NCBI GenBank assembly: GCA_964384345.1
Contig: CAYLKD010000003.1
Coordinates: forward strand, 17,498 to 81,497
Source of the DNA: JASLCR01 sp964384345
Lineage (GTDB): Bacteria; Patescibacteriota; Saccharimonadia; Saccharimonadales; Saccharimonadaceae
Direction of reading: 5' to 3'
Length of the DNA: 64,000 nucleotides
A program made the position numbers and the translations under genes. The notes under the pieces are model-generated. The model saw nothing but the letters and a program-made list of their open reading frames with translations. It was not told the origin of the DNA and ran no database searches. Numbering within the stretch: position 1 is the first letter of the stretch; each line of letters starts with the position of its first letter. Below are positions 8,857 to 17,618 of the stretch, piece by piece.

Positions 8857-9669
8857 ATGAAATCTTTGGCACAAATTCCTGAATTTCAGTTATTACTGTT
8901 AAAAAAATCGCGGGAACTCTACCGTGATATGCCGTGGCGCGATGACACTCGCCCGTATTACGTCTTTGTCAGTGAGATAATGCTTCAACAGACTCAAGTC
9001 GTGCGGGTCATACCAAAATTTACTGAATTTATCAGGCGATTTCCTGACGTAAAATCTTTAGCCGTCGTATCGCTCTCCGATGTCGTGACGCAGTGGCAAG
9101 GTCTCGGCTACAACCGGCGAGCCAAATATTTGCATGAAGCCGCCAAACTGATCGTGAATGAATATCACGGTGAGTTTCCATCAACTCTAAAAAGCTTGAT
9201 GACTTTGCCGGGTGTTGGCAAAAATACCGCTGGTGCTATTTTGGCTTACAGCTATAATTATCCCGCGATTTTTATAGAAACAAATATTCGAACTGTGTAC
9301 ATCCATCATTTTTTTAATGACCGAGCTTCAGTCGATGACACATTGATACTAGATAAGTTACAACAGACACTCGATCAAGATTCACCTCGAGCATTCTACT
9401 GGGCACTGATGGATTATGGGAGTTGGTTAAAAACGGAGGGCGTGCGAAACATCTCAAAGAGCCAGCAGTATAAAAAACAAGCTACATTTATCGGTAGCCT
9501 ACGGCAAACACGTGGAGAAATCATACGTCAGTTGACAGGCGGATCTAGTGAAATTGAAGCGCTCAGAGCCCGTGTTGCTATGGATGAACGGTTTGATTAT
9601 GCACTCGAGGGATTGATCAAAGATGGACTAATTCAGTTGCATAAAAACAAAGTCCATTTGACCAAATAG
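8857..9669 (+). CDS. mutY: MutY/endonuclease III-like adenine glycosylase lacking the Fe-S cluster
   Basis: A 270-residue HhH-GPD protein. 'PWR' (26-28), 'EIMLQQTQV' with E40, and the hairpin 'LPGVGKNTAGAIL' (118-130) match MutY. At the position of the catalytic aspartate (E. coli 'LDGN') this protein has Glu141 ('IETN'). The C-terminal C-X6-C-X2-C-X5-C cluster and the Nudix-like 8-oxoG-recognition domain are both missing. It should still excise bases, but the Asp-to-Glu change makes the mechanism uncertain. TATAAT (845-850 of 8 kb) is 6 bases before ATG 8857. Confidence 0.85.
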   Translation: MKSLAQIPEFQLLLLKKSRELYRDMPWRDDTRPYYVFVSEIMLQQTQVVRVIPKFTEFIRRFPDVKSLAVVSLSDVVTQWQGLGYNRRAKYLHEAAKLIVNEYHGEFPSTLKSLMTLPGVGKNTAGAILAYSYNYPAIFIETNIRTVYIHHFFNDRASVDDTLILDKLQQTLDQDSPRAFYWALMDYGSWLKTEGVRNISKSQQYKKQATFIGSLRQTRGEIIRQLTGGSSEIEALRARVAMDERFDYALEGLIKDGLIQLHKNKVHLTK

Positions 9670-9696
9670 GGGCACCCCTGTGATAATAGACGGGTA

Positions 9697-10251
9697 ATGC
9701 ACGTACGACTCATAGCCTTTATTACCGTTGTTGCACTCATAGTGAGTGGAAGCACGCTTTTTGCGCGTACTGCTCGCGGAGAAGATCAGCCGAATGTTAT
9801 TACCGATAGCCAAATTGCAATGATCAAAACGCACTGTACTGACCTGCAAGCTTCACTGAATAGACTACACCAGTCAGATACACTGCTACGCTTCAACCGA
9901 GGCGAACTCTACCGAACAATTTCAGATAAATTAATGGTGCCACTCAACCAGCGTATTGCGTCGAACCAGCTGGACGGAAGCACGCTTGTACAGATCACAG
10001 CAAACTATAACACGTCGTATCAAACTTTTTTTGACTCGTATAAAGTGTATGAGGTATCGCTATCAGCAGCACTCAGCACTGATTGCGTGCGTCAGCCAAC
10101 AACGTTTTATGATCAGGTTGCAGACGCACGTGCAAAACGGATAGCGCTGCATACGGCCAGTGTACGTCTCGTTGAACTAGCGGGCCAATACAAGAAAAGC
10201 TTTGGTGATTTTAGGAAAAAAGCTGATGTTACAACTGAGGCAACCCGATGA
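9697..10251 (+). CDS. Exported protein of unknown function
   Basis: A 184-residue protein with a Sec-type signal sequence (residues 1-24, ending near 'TLFARTARG'). The mature part is mainly helical and holds two cysteines (in 'KTHCTD' and 'STDCVR') that could form a disulfide. No family recognised. GATAAT 9 bases before ATG 9697 suggests a near-leaderless transcript. It overlaps the next gene as ATGA, so the two probably act together at the envelope. Confidence 0.75.
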   Translation: MHVRLIAFITVVALIVSGSTLFARTARGEDQPNVITDSQIAMIKTHCTDLQASLNRLHQSDTLLRFNRGELYRTISDKLMVPLNQRIASNQLDGSTLVQITANYNTSYQTFFDSYKVYEVSLSAALSTDCVRQPTTFYDQVADARAKRIALHTASVRLVELAGQYKKSFGDFRKKADVTTEATR

Positions 10252-10643
10252 ATGAGCATGAATCAACCTCAAAGTCGCGCTCAAATATGTTGACGTTTTT
10301 TGATCATCACAGATTTTTGTTTTTGGTATTTGGTAGTATCATCATCGCTATATTTTTGGTATTCGTTGCTTTGTCGTTATATGTCAGTAGCGGTACTTCA
10401 CAGCTTGATCTGAGCCGTCCTGGATACCAGGCTATACGCGAACAAGTTCATGAAGATACATCCTTTAATGGCTTCGATGCGAATGGGGCGCTCGATAAAA
10501 ATGCACTTAATCGGTTCCAGTCATTGTACGATGCAAAACTTAAGGAAGCTGAATCTTTTGACGCATATGGTAACGACGTACTAAGTCCAGAATCACTACA
10601 AATTGATAAAAGTTCATCGGAGAATGCGCAAACAGCACAATAA
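10248..10643 (+). CDS. Single-TM protein of unknown function
   Basis: A 131-residue protein with a cytoplasmic N-terminus, one hydrophobic segment (about residues 24-50) and an acidic, Ser/Asn-rich outer part. The start overlaps the stop of the exported protein before it (ATGA). I recognise no domain. Its position implies a shared role with the upstream secreted protein. Confidence 0.7.
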   Translation: MNEHESTSKSRSNMLTFFDHHRFLFLVFGSIIIAIFLVFVALSLYVSSGTSQLDLSRPGYQAIREQVHEDTSFNGFDANGALDKNALNRFQSLYDAKLKEAESFDAYGNDVLSPESLQIDKSSSENAQTAQ

Positions 10644-10694
10644 GAATTCAGGAAGCATTTTAATCTGTTATATACATGGTATAATAACGATATA

Positions 10695-11249
10695 ATGAAA
10701 GTTTTTCACTCAGTTGATTCACCAGAAGTTGTGAGTATTTTGTCTTCAGGCGGTATCGGTGTTGTGCGCACCGATACTATTTACGGCGTCATCGGTCGAG
10801 CTGCGGATGAGTCAGCTGTAAAGCGTATTTACGAAGTAAAAGGTCGGGATGACCGCAAAAGCCCAATTGTGTTAATCAGTAGTGTTGAACAGATTTTTGA
10901 TACACTCGATACGGCTGCAACCGAATTTTGCCAGTCAATATGGCCTGGAAAAGTGAGTCTTATTCTGCCATCAACGAAAGCACCCGATTGGATCAAGCGC
11001 GGAAATGAATCAGTCGCGTACCGCCTCCCAGACAATGATCAACTGCGCGCGCTCGTTCGTCAAGTCGGTCCACTGGCCGCACCAAGTGCGAATCCTGAAG
11101 GTTCTCCTCCTGCCATGTCCATTGAAGAGGCAGGCAGCTATTTTGGTGACAACGTCGACTTTTATGTCGACGGTGGAACTGTCGTTGACAATAGTCCTTC
11201 AAGGCTACTGCGCTTGTTGCCAGATGGAACCGTTGAAACATTACGTTAA
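10695..11249 (+). CDS. tsaC: Threonylcarbamoyl-AMP synthase (YrdC/Sua5 family)
   Basis: A 184-residue YrdC-domain protein that makes threonylcarbamoyl-AMP for t6A37 of ANN-decoding tRNAs. Visible motifs are 'VRTDTIYGV' (about 22-30), 'VKGRDDRKSPIVLI' (about 47-60) and 'APSANPEGSPP' (about 125-135). The short length is that of TsaC without the Sua5 domain. TATAAT at 10680-10685 is 9 bases before ATG 10695. The three CAT-anticodon tRNAs in this window read ANN codons and are potential substrates. Confidence 0.92.
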   Translation: MKVFHSVDSPEVVSILSSGGIGVVRTDTIYGVIGRAADESAVKRIYEVKGRDDRKSPIVLISSVEQIFDTLDTAATEFCQSIWPGKVSLILPSTKAPDWIKRGNESVAYRLPDNDQLRALVRQVGPLAAPSANPEGSPPAMSIEEAGSYFGDNVDFYVDGGTVVDNSPSRLLRLLPDGTVETLR

Positions 11250-11276
11250 GCATGAGCGGTGAGGTATACTGATACT

Positions 11277-11486
11277 ATGAGTTTATTTAGTGATCTAGGC
11301 AGTTTGTTAAGCGACGTGAAGAAAATGACTGATGAAGTCAATGAGGTTAAAGCGAGTCTAGTGTCTTCTGCAACAGAATCGATTAATGAGCTTACAAAGA
11401 CAAAAGATGAGTTTGTTACCGATGCAAAAGAAATCACTGATACAGCAAAATCCAAAGTCAAATCGATCGACATAACTAAAAAATAA
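11277..11486 (+). CDS. Small helical protein, unknown
   Basis: A 69-residue, charged, probably all-helical protein ('VKKMTDEVNEVKASLVSSATESI'-like heptads, split here by description only) with no membrane segment. I start at ATG 11277 because TATACT (11265-11270) lies exactly 6 bases before it. It ends 5 bases before trmB and so is likely part of the same transcript. The pattern resembles small apolipoprotein-like or YtxH-related helices, but the function is unknown. Confidence 0.6.
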   Translation: MSLFSDLGSLLSDVKKMTDEVNEVKASLVSSATESINELTKTKDEFVTDAKEITDTAKSKVKSIDITKK

Positions 11487-11491
11487 CATCT

Positions 11492-12157
11492 GTGGCCGCA
11501 GAACTCCTTAATCCTGATGATTTTATCATTAGCAAAAAACGCAAAAAGTATAAGTTTGCGATGTTTGCCAATGCCAATAATTGCTTTGAATTAGAGGAAT
11601 GGACAAAACAGCCTGCCGACATCATTGAAATTGGTGCTGGTACGGGGCTTTTTGGCGTCGAGCTCGCAAAACGACATCCAGAACGTCAAGTGGTTTGCAT
11701 CGATGTTAAAGCTGACCGTTTACAAAAGGGTGCGTACGAGGCACTCGCAGCTGGTATTGCAAACATCCGGTTTTTGCGAGCTCGAGCAGATCAGATAGAT
11801 GAGCTGTTCGTCGCAAGTAGTGTCAGTAGTATTTGGGTAACATTCGCTGACCCATTTATGCGTCCTCGCAGTGCTAGGCGGCGCATGACACATGCTTTGT
11901 ATCTAGAGAAGTACAAACAGCTCCTTGGCGTACATGGTAGTTTGTATGTAAAGCACGACAATGAAACGTTCTTTTGCTGGAGTTTAGAACAGCTCGTCAG
12001 CATGCATTGGCACATCAATGAGCTAAGTTTTGACCTGCATGATTCGGAGCTAACCGATGACTACAAGATTTTGACGACGTACGAACAACGCTGGCTAGGC
12101 CAAGGTTTGCGCACCAATTTTGTCAGCGCTAGTCCCGGTGCTAACAATACCAAGTGA
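11492..12157 (+). CDS. trmB: tRNA (guanine-N7-)-methyltransferase
   Basis: SAM-dependent methylase for m7G46 of tRNA. 'IIEIGAGTGLFGVELAKRHPE' splits into the SAM-binding glycine motif (about residues 44-52) and the adjacent helix; 'CIDVKADRLQKG' and 'FADPFMRPRSARRR' (in place of the usual FPDPWxKxRHxKRR) mark TrmB. GTG 11492 is the start that keeps the N-terminus intact, 5 bases after the upstream gene. The last 63 bases overlap a minus-strand gene that has its own good ribosome site. Confidence 0.88.
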   Translation: MAAELLNPDDFIISKKRKKYKFAMFANANNCFELEEWTKQPADIIEIGAGTGLFGVELAKRHPERQVVCIDVKADRLQKGAYEALAAGIANIRFLRARADQIDELFVASSVSSIWVTFADPFMRPRSARRRMTHALYLEKYKQLLGVHGSLYVKHDNETFFCWSLEQLVSMHWHINELSFDLHDSELTDDYKILTTYEQRWLGQGLRTNFVSASPGANNTK

Positions 12158-12382
12158 CGTATGCAAAAGCTCTAATGCACTTGCAGTGTAACGCCGTGAT
12201 TCATTTCCATAGGCTTGATAGAGTTTCATGAGCATCATAGCTTCGGTAAGTTGCCGTGAACGCTCAGTAAGCACGCCGGTAGCTGCACGAGAAGCACAGT
12301 TTTTAACGATGTGAACTATTTTTTTGGGCAAGGGACTCTCTTTATTTTGGTCAAAAAAGTGTTTTGTTTGAAAAATATTCAT
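12095..12382 (-). CDS. Small hypothetical protein overlapping trmB in antisense
   Basis: A 95-residue, basic, mostly helical protein of unknown family. Support comes from the start: ATG 12382 is preceded by a strong GGAGGTG site, and a minus-strand TATATAAT lies near 12430. The 3' 63 bases overlap the trmB 3' end on the opposite strand, so transcription of the two could interfere. It could still be a chance frame, hence the moderate confidence. Confidence 0.5.
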   Translation of the reverse strand: MNIFQTKHFFDQNKESPLPKKIVHIVKNCASRAATGVLTERSRQLTEAMMLMKLYQAYGNESRRYTASALELLHTSLGIVSTGTSADKIGAQTLA

Positions 12383-12481
12383 AGCACCTCCTACACCCTA
12401 TAATTCTGCTCGTCTCCCTGTAACAATTCCATTATATACTGTAGTATATGAGCATAAAAGTAAGTATAAATTGAGTCAAAT

Positions 12482-13159
12482 ATGATTGAGCAAACGACAA
12501 TAGAGCACCATATACAAAAGCATATAGTGAACGTTTTGATGTTTACAAAGCTAGCTCGATTTCGCGATCTTCGACCTCCCAAAACTGACACAAATCTTTT
12601 TAGCTATCACCTGAAGATACTTTTAAAAAATGATTTCGTGCAAAAAGTGCCAGGTGGCTACTCGCTCGGGAAGCGTGGTGTGCTGTATATAGATCGCGTT
12701 ACGACATCAACACTTACTGTTCGCACTCAGCCAAAGATTATCACCATGCTGGTGGTGCAAAATTCAGACGGACAACTATTGATCTATCGTCGGCAGCGTC
12801 AGCCATGGACTGACCAGTGGACGCTGCCGTATGGTAAGCTGCACATCGATGATGAATCGCTCGAACAAAGTGCAAAGCGAGAGGCATCTGAGAAGCTCGG
12901 CCTCGACGATTATCCAGTCGTACATGCTGGCGATTGCTATATTCGTATTCGCGATAAGCAAGAAACGGTCATGTCGACCCTCGTGCATGTCTTTCGACTC
13001 GAATCGGACGATATACGCTTAGACGAAAGACAACTGTGGGTGAAGCCGCATCAGCTCCATGAATACGACCTAGCTCCGGCCGTGGAAAACATCGTTGCAC
13101 GCACATTTTTTCGGGATCCGTACTTTTTCGAAGAATTCGAAGAAGAGTGGAAAAATTAA
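12482..13159 (+). CDS. N-terminal winged-helix plus C-terminal Nudix protein
   Basis: 225 residues. Residues about 12-75 resemble an ArsR-type winged helix ('FSYHLKILLKNDFVQKVPGGY'-like, wing then recognition helix). Residues 85-215 are a Nudix hydrolase fold. The Nudix box is irregular: six residues, not five, between G118 and E125, and the second glutamate of the REUXEE core is Lys138. NrtR-type regulators fuse the same two domains in the opposite order. It may be a metabolite-sensing regulator with weak or lost hydrolysis. TATAAA lies 11 bases before the ATG. Confidence 0.75.
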   Translation: MIEQTTIEHHIQKHIVNVLMFTKLARFRDLRPPKTDTNLFSYHLKILLKNDFVQKVPGGYSLGKRGVLYIDRVTTSTLTVRTQPKIITMLVVQNSDGQLLIYRRQRQPWTDQWTLPYGKLHIDDESLEQSAKREASEKLGLDDYPVVHAGDCYIRIRDKQETVMSTLVHVFRLESDDIRLDERQLWVKPHQLHEYDLAPAVENIVARTFFRDPYFFEEFEEEWKN

Positions 13160-14004
13160 ACTTGCGCAATGTTGCAATCGTGCTGATGAAGATGGCTATT
13201 TGAAGCGTCTGGATTGCAAATATATTTTGGTGATTGATTGTGCTGCTCCAATGTAGTATTCACTGCATCGAAATACTTGCGCTCAGATAGCCACGCAGTT
13301 GCACCAATCGATACTTCCAATTTTAACCTTCGCATAGTTGCTTTATCTGCTTCGGGTACATCTACACGTTCAGCAGATTCGCCAGCTTTATAGGCAGTCG
13401 CTAGTGATTGAAGACCGTGAGCTGTTTCGTAGATCTCGTGGATAAATTCATCGCCAGAAGAGGGATTGTGTGTAATTACGTTAAATGCACGATCAAGAAA
13501 TCCCATATCAAGGTCTGAAAAAAAATAACCAAACAAGAATGCTAAATTCTTTGCCTCATTGTGTCGGTCTTCGTCTTTTTTTTGACCAGAAGGTATATCT
13601 CCTACGGGAGTTAGACCAGCTTCGATCAGAATCTGATGCTCACTTTCCCCTATATCATGAATCGAACAGACGAAGTGCAGTAGTGCTATGTCGTCTTCAT
13701 TCGGCAAGAATAACGTCTGAGCGTCGTACTCAGCATCAAGAACTTGCATTAAATAAATATCAGCTAATTCTGTTTGGTGTTGAACGGGACATGCATCAAT
13801 ACCGTAGTAGTCGACCGCTTTTTCGTGAGGGACAGGAAAGCTCTGGGTATAGCGCGGGGTCTGTGTTAAAAAATGTTGGCCAATTGCACTCTGCTCAACT
13901 CTCTGGCGCAGCTCTGCGATCGAAATTGCTGCGCCCTTCAATGTAGGAGCAAAATATTTCTCCGCTACCGAACCCTCCGGCGCGCTGTATGTTTCCATTC
14001 TCAT
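13156..14004 (-). CDS. HD-domain-like protein of unknown function
   Basis: A 282-residue soluble protein. 'LLHFVCSIHDIGESE' (about residues 107-121) resembles the HD motif of metal-dependent phosphohydrolases, with further histidines in 'EDRHNEAKN' and 'VITHNPSSGDEFIHE'. This is a weak family match. TAGTAT lies 8 bases before ATG 14004 on the minus strand; a second ATG two codons in is also possible. It converges with the wHTH-Nudix gene and overlaps its end by 4 bases. Confidence 0.6.
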   Translation of the reverse strand: MRMETYSAPEGSVAEKYFAPTLKGAAISIAELRQRVEQSAIGQHFLTQTPRYTQSFPVPHEKAVDYYGIDACPVQHQTELADIYLMQVLDAEYDAQTLFLPNEDDIALLHFVCSIHDIGESEHQILIEAGLTPVGDIPSGQKKDEDRHNEAKNLAFLFGYFFSDLDMGFLDRAFNVITHNPSSGDEFIHEIYETAHGLQSLATAYKAGESAERVDVPEADKATMRRLKLEVSIGATAWLSERKYFDAVNTTLEQHNQSPKYICNPDASNSHLHQHDCNIAQV

Positions 14005-14032
14005 ATAAATGGATACTAAAAGTTTTGTCTAC

Positions 14033-15283
14033 TTATGTCAATTGTTTTCGTATCCAACCATCAATCGAACCAGCTCCCATGCAGACGACGATATGACCTT
14101 GTTGGTTGTGCTGTTGAATTTCGGCGAGTAACTTTTCATCAAGCTGTGCGAAATGAAGCTTGGACGCATCAAGATGTTTTGTAAGCTCTGCCGGCTGCAA
14201 TATTTCGAGCTCTGGATCTTCTCGTGACAAATACGTTGGTAGCCAATAGAGCTGCTCGGCATTGTGAAACACTTCATCGCTATATTGGTCGTAGATTTCA
14301 TGCTGGCGCACATTTTGGTGTGGTTGGTATACCAAGATGACATGCTCAGATATTTCACGAGCGAGTTGCAACGTCGCGGCAATTTCAACGGGGTGATGAC
14401 CATAATCACTGTAGAGGTTTTCGTACAGCTTTTCGAAGCGGCGAGTTGTACCCGGAAAAGTCTCAAGTGCGTCGAGCGTAGCGAGATTCTCGCCAAGCCC
14501 TAGCCGCTCTATTGCTTTGAGTACCAACGTCCCGTTCCGACGATTATGCTCGCCGGCAAGTCGTATATCGCGAACTTCTTCCTCTTGCAGGCACCATGCG
14601 TCTTCTTCTTGCGCACCAATAGCATCTGCATCTGTTTGCCAGAGTAGACTTGATACAGACTGATGCAGGAACTGTTGAAATGCCGCGGCATAGTCGGCTT
14701 CACTTGGATACGTGTCTGGGTGATCATAGTCAAACGATGTGATAAGCGAAAGGTACGGCTGAAACTGCAAAAAATTCTTATCGAATTCGTCACATTCGTA
14801 GACAAAATATTCACTGGTTGGATCGTAGCGGCCACTCGGTCCAAAGCTGATTGTCGTTCCAATCGAATAACTTACTGGAATACCAAGCTGCAGCATTGTC
14901 CACACCAGCATGCCAGTCGTAGTAGTTTTGCCGTGGGTTCCCGCAACAGCGATTAACTTGAGTTGCTTATCGGCGATGATGCGAGCAAGCAGTTCATCGC
15001 GCTTGACGCACGCAATACCAAGTTCTCGCGCCACGAGTAACTCTGGGTGATTCGCTGCTAGTGCAGCGGTGTAAACAAACAAGTCTATTGGCGTGTTTCG
15101 GTGGCAGGTTCGCAAAAAAGTACCGTCTTGGTCTATCGCTATCGTTACGCCGCGATCCTGTAACTGTGCAGTCATAAGGCTTGACTGTGCATCTGAGCCT
15201 TGCACATTATAGCCAGCATCGAGTGCAATCTGAGCTAATGGCCCAATGCCCACACCGCCGATTCCAGAAAAGTATATATTCAT
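14033..15283 (-). CDS. murC: UDP-N-acetylmuramate--L-alanine ligase
   Basis: MurC adds L-Ala to UDP-MurNAc in peptidoglycan synthesis. The 416-residue protein shows the Rossmann start 'GIGGVGIGPLA', the ATP loop 'AGTHGKTTTTG' (about residues 113-123), 'DEFDKNFL', and the C-terminal 'YGHHPVEIAATL' (MurC/Mpl signature). It is a little shorter than E. coli MurC. TATACT lies 6 bases before ATG 15283. That box is also part of the divergent promoter for the MFS gene, so both are set from the same 20-base region. Confidence 0.93.
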   Translation of the reverse strand: MNIYFSGIGGVGIGPLAQIALDAGYNVQGSDAQSSLMTAQLQDRGVTIAIDQDGTFLRTCHRNTPIDLFVYTAALAANHPELLVARELGIACVKRDELLARIIADKQLKLIAVAGTHGKTTTTGMLVWTMLQLGIPVSYSIGTTISFGPSGRYDPTSEYFVYECDEFDKNFLQFQPYLSLITSFDYDHPDTYPSEADYAAAFQQFLHQSVSSLLWQTDADAIGAQEEDAWCLQEEEVRDIRLAGEHNRRNGTLVLKAIERLGLGENLATLDALETFPGTTRRFEKLYENLYSDYGHHPVEIAATLQLAREISEHVILVYQPHQNVRQHEIYDQYSDEVFHNAEQLYWLPTYLSREDPELEILQPAELTKHLDASKLHFAQLDEKLLAEIQQHNQQGHIVVCMGAGSIDGWIRKQLT

Positions 15284-15328
15284 AACTGTAGTATAATCGA
15301 GACAAAGGCATAAGCGAAAAATACAAAC

Positions 15329-16549
15329 ATGGTACCATCATTTTTTCACCGGTTTTTGCGTCGTCGTCATTTCTGGCGTCATGCAACGTTTTCTGAGATC
15401 GCAGAGCTCTATGCATCGCGGACAATGCGAATATTTGCGCTGCGTCTGGTTTCGACATTTACTTCAATATATCTGATTCAAAAAGGCTACTCTTTTGAAT
15501 TTGTTGCCGTATTTTGGGCGTTGTTTTACCTAGGCAAAGTAATCTTTTCCTATCCAAGTGCCTTGCAAGTTGCTCGATTTGGTCCGAAGCACGCGACACT
15601 CATCAGTAATATTGTAGCGGCGATTTCCATGATATTTCTGCCATACACCACACACTCAATGTACGGGCTGCTTGCACTGGCCGCATGGGGAATCTTGCAA
15701 GCGTATTCAAATGCACTCAATGACATTGCGTATTTAGTAGACTTTTCCAAAATCAAGAACATTATTCATGCTGGAAAAGAGATCGGGTACATGAATATCT
15801 TTGAAAAAGTAGCAACTGGCCTGAGCCCGCTCGTCGGTGGTGTCATGGCGCTCATTTTTGGACCAGTTGTTGTCATGTGGATTTCAGCCGCGCTGTTTTT
15901 GTTTGCTGCAGGTCCGCTCTTACTGACGGCCGAACCTATACGCGTCGGGCGACACCTCGATTTTGAAGGGTTTCCGTGGCGAACTACATGGCGATCGATG
16001 GTAGCACAAACCGCTGTGGGCGTTGATATCTATGCAACGGGCACTGCTTGGACGCTCTTTTTAATCCTAATCGTCTTTACGTCCGGTACCGACCAAGTGT
16101 ATGCAAAAATTGGATTTGTCACTTCAATTTCTTTATTTGTCGCTCTCGTTGCGTCATACGCCTATGGCCGACTTATTGATCACAACAAAGGGGGACTGTT
16201 GTTACAGTACAGTTCCTATCTCAACAGCACATTGCACTCATTGAGAATTTTTGTTGCAACGCCATTTAGTGTGGTTTTAACAAATGCAGTCAATGAAATA
16301 GCGACGACAGGCTACACTATGCCATTTATGCGTGGGCTTTTTGACACGGCAGACATATCAGGCAAGCGTATAGAGTATCTGTATATCAGCGAAGTGTGCT
16401 CGAGTTTTGGTGCCGCTGCCGCGAGTGGGTTATTAGCTCTGCTGTTTGTGATTACAGATGGACAAATAGCCCTCCAGGTGTTCTTCGGAATGACCGCTCT
16501 ATTGACGCTCCTCATCGCAGCGCCCAAGTTCGCCCTCTACCGCAAATAG
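15329..16549 (+). CDS. MFS-type transporter
   Basis: A 406-residue protein with 11-12 hydrophobic segments and the MFS layout of two six-helix halves. There is a motif-A-like loop 'RFGPKHATLI' after helix 2 and an equivalent 'GRLIDHNKGGLL' in the second half. The substrate cannot be read. TATAAT at 15292-15297 and a leader of about 30 bases precede ATG 15329. Divergent from murC, which suggests but does not prove an envelope role. Confidence 0.85.
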   Translation: MVPSFFHRFLRRRHFWRHATFSEIAELYASRTMRIFALRLVSTFTSIYLIQKGYSFEFVAVFWALFYLGKVIFSYPSALQVARFGPKHATLISNIVAAISMIFLPYTTHSMYGLLALAAWGILQAYSNALNDIAYLVDFSKIKNIIHAGKEIGYMNIFEKVATGLSPLVGGVMALIFGPVVVMWISAALFLFAAGPLLLTAEPIRVGRHLDFEGFPWRTTWRSMVAQTAVGVDIYATGTAWTLFLILIVFTSGTDQVYAKIGFVTSISLFVALVASYAYGRLIDHNKGGLLLQYSSYLNSTLHSLRIFVATPFSVVLTNAVNEIATTGYTMPFMRGLFDTADISGKRIEYLYISEVCSSFGAAAASGLLALLFVITDGQIALQVFFGMTALLTLLIAAPKFALYRK

Positions 16550-16600
16550 TTTCTCTAGGCTATACTAAAGTATAAAGATTTTAGGTGGGAAATATTCCTT

Positions 16601-17230
16601 GTGACAGATAAGCGTCAGGTAAAGAAGAATATAAAACGGCTTCAGCGCATAAAGACCTGGCAGCTGGTTATTATTTTGCTGCTCGCAGGCCTGATTTCTC
16701 TGTCGTTTCTTCGACTCAATAACATCGGTATGGAGCAGCGTCGCCAAGCTATCCTTAATGCTGATGACGCAGGAGACATCGGCTCTGTGAGCAATAGCTT
16801 GTACGCGTTGAAACGCTACAGTGCTGGCCACATGAATGCGGCAACGGGAGCAATTTATTTGCAGGGTAGTTATAAGCGAGACGTGGAAAAAATTGTCCAA
16901 GCGAGTAAAGACGCGTCAGTCGCAAACCGAGAAGCGAATATCAAAGCCGATCAAGTCTGTAGCGCGCAGTTTCCTGGTTACTCGCAAGCGTATGTGCTGT
17001 GCAATCGTAGTGAACAAGCGAAATACCAAGGCAGCAGTGCACTCGATACGACGACAACCTTCCCAAATCCTAACCTCTATCGATTCAGTTTTTACAGCCC
17101 TGCATGGAGTCCTGATTTTGCCGGTTGGTCACTTGTCGTATGCGTCGTTCTAACACTGGTAATCATCACTCGACTAATTAGTCTTGGAATCTTACGGCTG
17201 CTACTACGCCGTCATTACTCGATTATCTAA
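16601..17230 (+). CDS. Two-TM envelope protein, unknown
   Basis: 209 residues from GTG 16601 with AGGTGGG upstream. There is a hydrophobic segment at about residues 20-40 and a second at about 175-200, so the middle part (with cysteines in 'QVCSAQF' and 'VLCNRS' that could pair) should lie outside the cell. No family recognised. It has its own upstream TATACT and lies before the strongly transcribed 69-residue gene. Confidence 0.7.
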   Translation: MTDKRQVKKNIKRLQRIKTWQLVIILLLAGLISLSFLRLNNIGMEQRRQAILNADDAGDIGSVSNSLYALKRYSAGHMNAATGAIYLQGSYKRDVEKIVQASKDASVANREANIKADQVCSAQFPGYSQAYVLCNRSEQAKYQGSSALDTTTTFPNPNLYRFSFYSPAWSPDFAGWSLVVCVVLTLVIITRLISLGILRLLLRRHYSII

Positions 17231-17234
17231 GGTG

Positions 17235-17263
17235 TTGACACTGGTCGCCACAGGCAGTACTCT
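17235..17263 (+). promoter_or_regulatory. Strong sigma-70-type promoter for the 69-residue protein gene
   Basis: TTGACA (17235-17240), a 17-base spacer and TACTCT (17258-17263). The leader of about 30 bases carries a strong AGGAGGT ribosome site. This is one of few genes here with both a consensus -35 box and a consensus ribosome site, which suggests high expression. Confidence 0.7.
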
Positions 17264-17299
17264 TATCCTTGTAAGAACTAATAGGAGGTATATAACCAC

Positions 17300-17509
17300 A
17301 TGGCTTACAGTCACACAAACTCGAAAGGTGTCACTTACTACCTACACAAAACTGAAGTTACTCTTCGCGGTGGTAAACCACAAACGATCTACTTCTTTGC
17401 AAAGGTAGAGAAAAATGCAAAGGGTGAACCAGTTGATCTTCCAGAAGATCGTATTGTCAAAGAAAACCCACGCAACGGTTTCCTTACAGTTTCAAAGAAA
17501 AAAGACTAG
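17300..17509 (+). CDS. Small conserved-looking basic protein, probably highly expressed
   Basis: 69 residues, no membrane segment, beta-rich pattern 'GVTYYLHKTEVTLRGG' then 'IYFFAKVEK' and a basic tail ending 'SKKKD'. I know similar short proteins in Patescibacteria but no function. The consensus promoter, the AGGAGGT site and the terminator just after the stop make it a free-standing, well-expressed unit. The basic character would suit nucleic acid or ribosome association, but that is a guess. Confidence 0.75.
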   Translation: MAYSHTNSKGVTYYLHKTEVTLRGGKPQTIYFFAKVEKNAKGEPVDLPEDRIVKENPRNGFLTVSKKKD

Positions 17510-17532
17510 TTACTTATTTTGAAAACGCAATT

Positions 17533-17564
17533 CGGGCTATTCACATAGTGGTAGCCCGTTTTTT
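17533..17564 (+). terminator. Rho-independent terminator
   Basis: CGGGCTA (17533-17539) pairs with TAGCCCG (17552-17558), followed by six T. It ends the transcript of the 69-residue protein. Confidence 0.9.
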
Positions 17565-17618
17565 GTGAACAAAATTGCTTGCACCATAAGCGCTTTTGAT
17601 GCTACAGTGGTATCAAAC

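Noticed and set aside
12391..12591. Minus-strand 66-residue frame opposite the wHTH-Nudix gene
   Set aside because: No ribosome site, and it overlaps the promoter region and the start of a well-supported gene.
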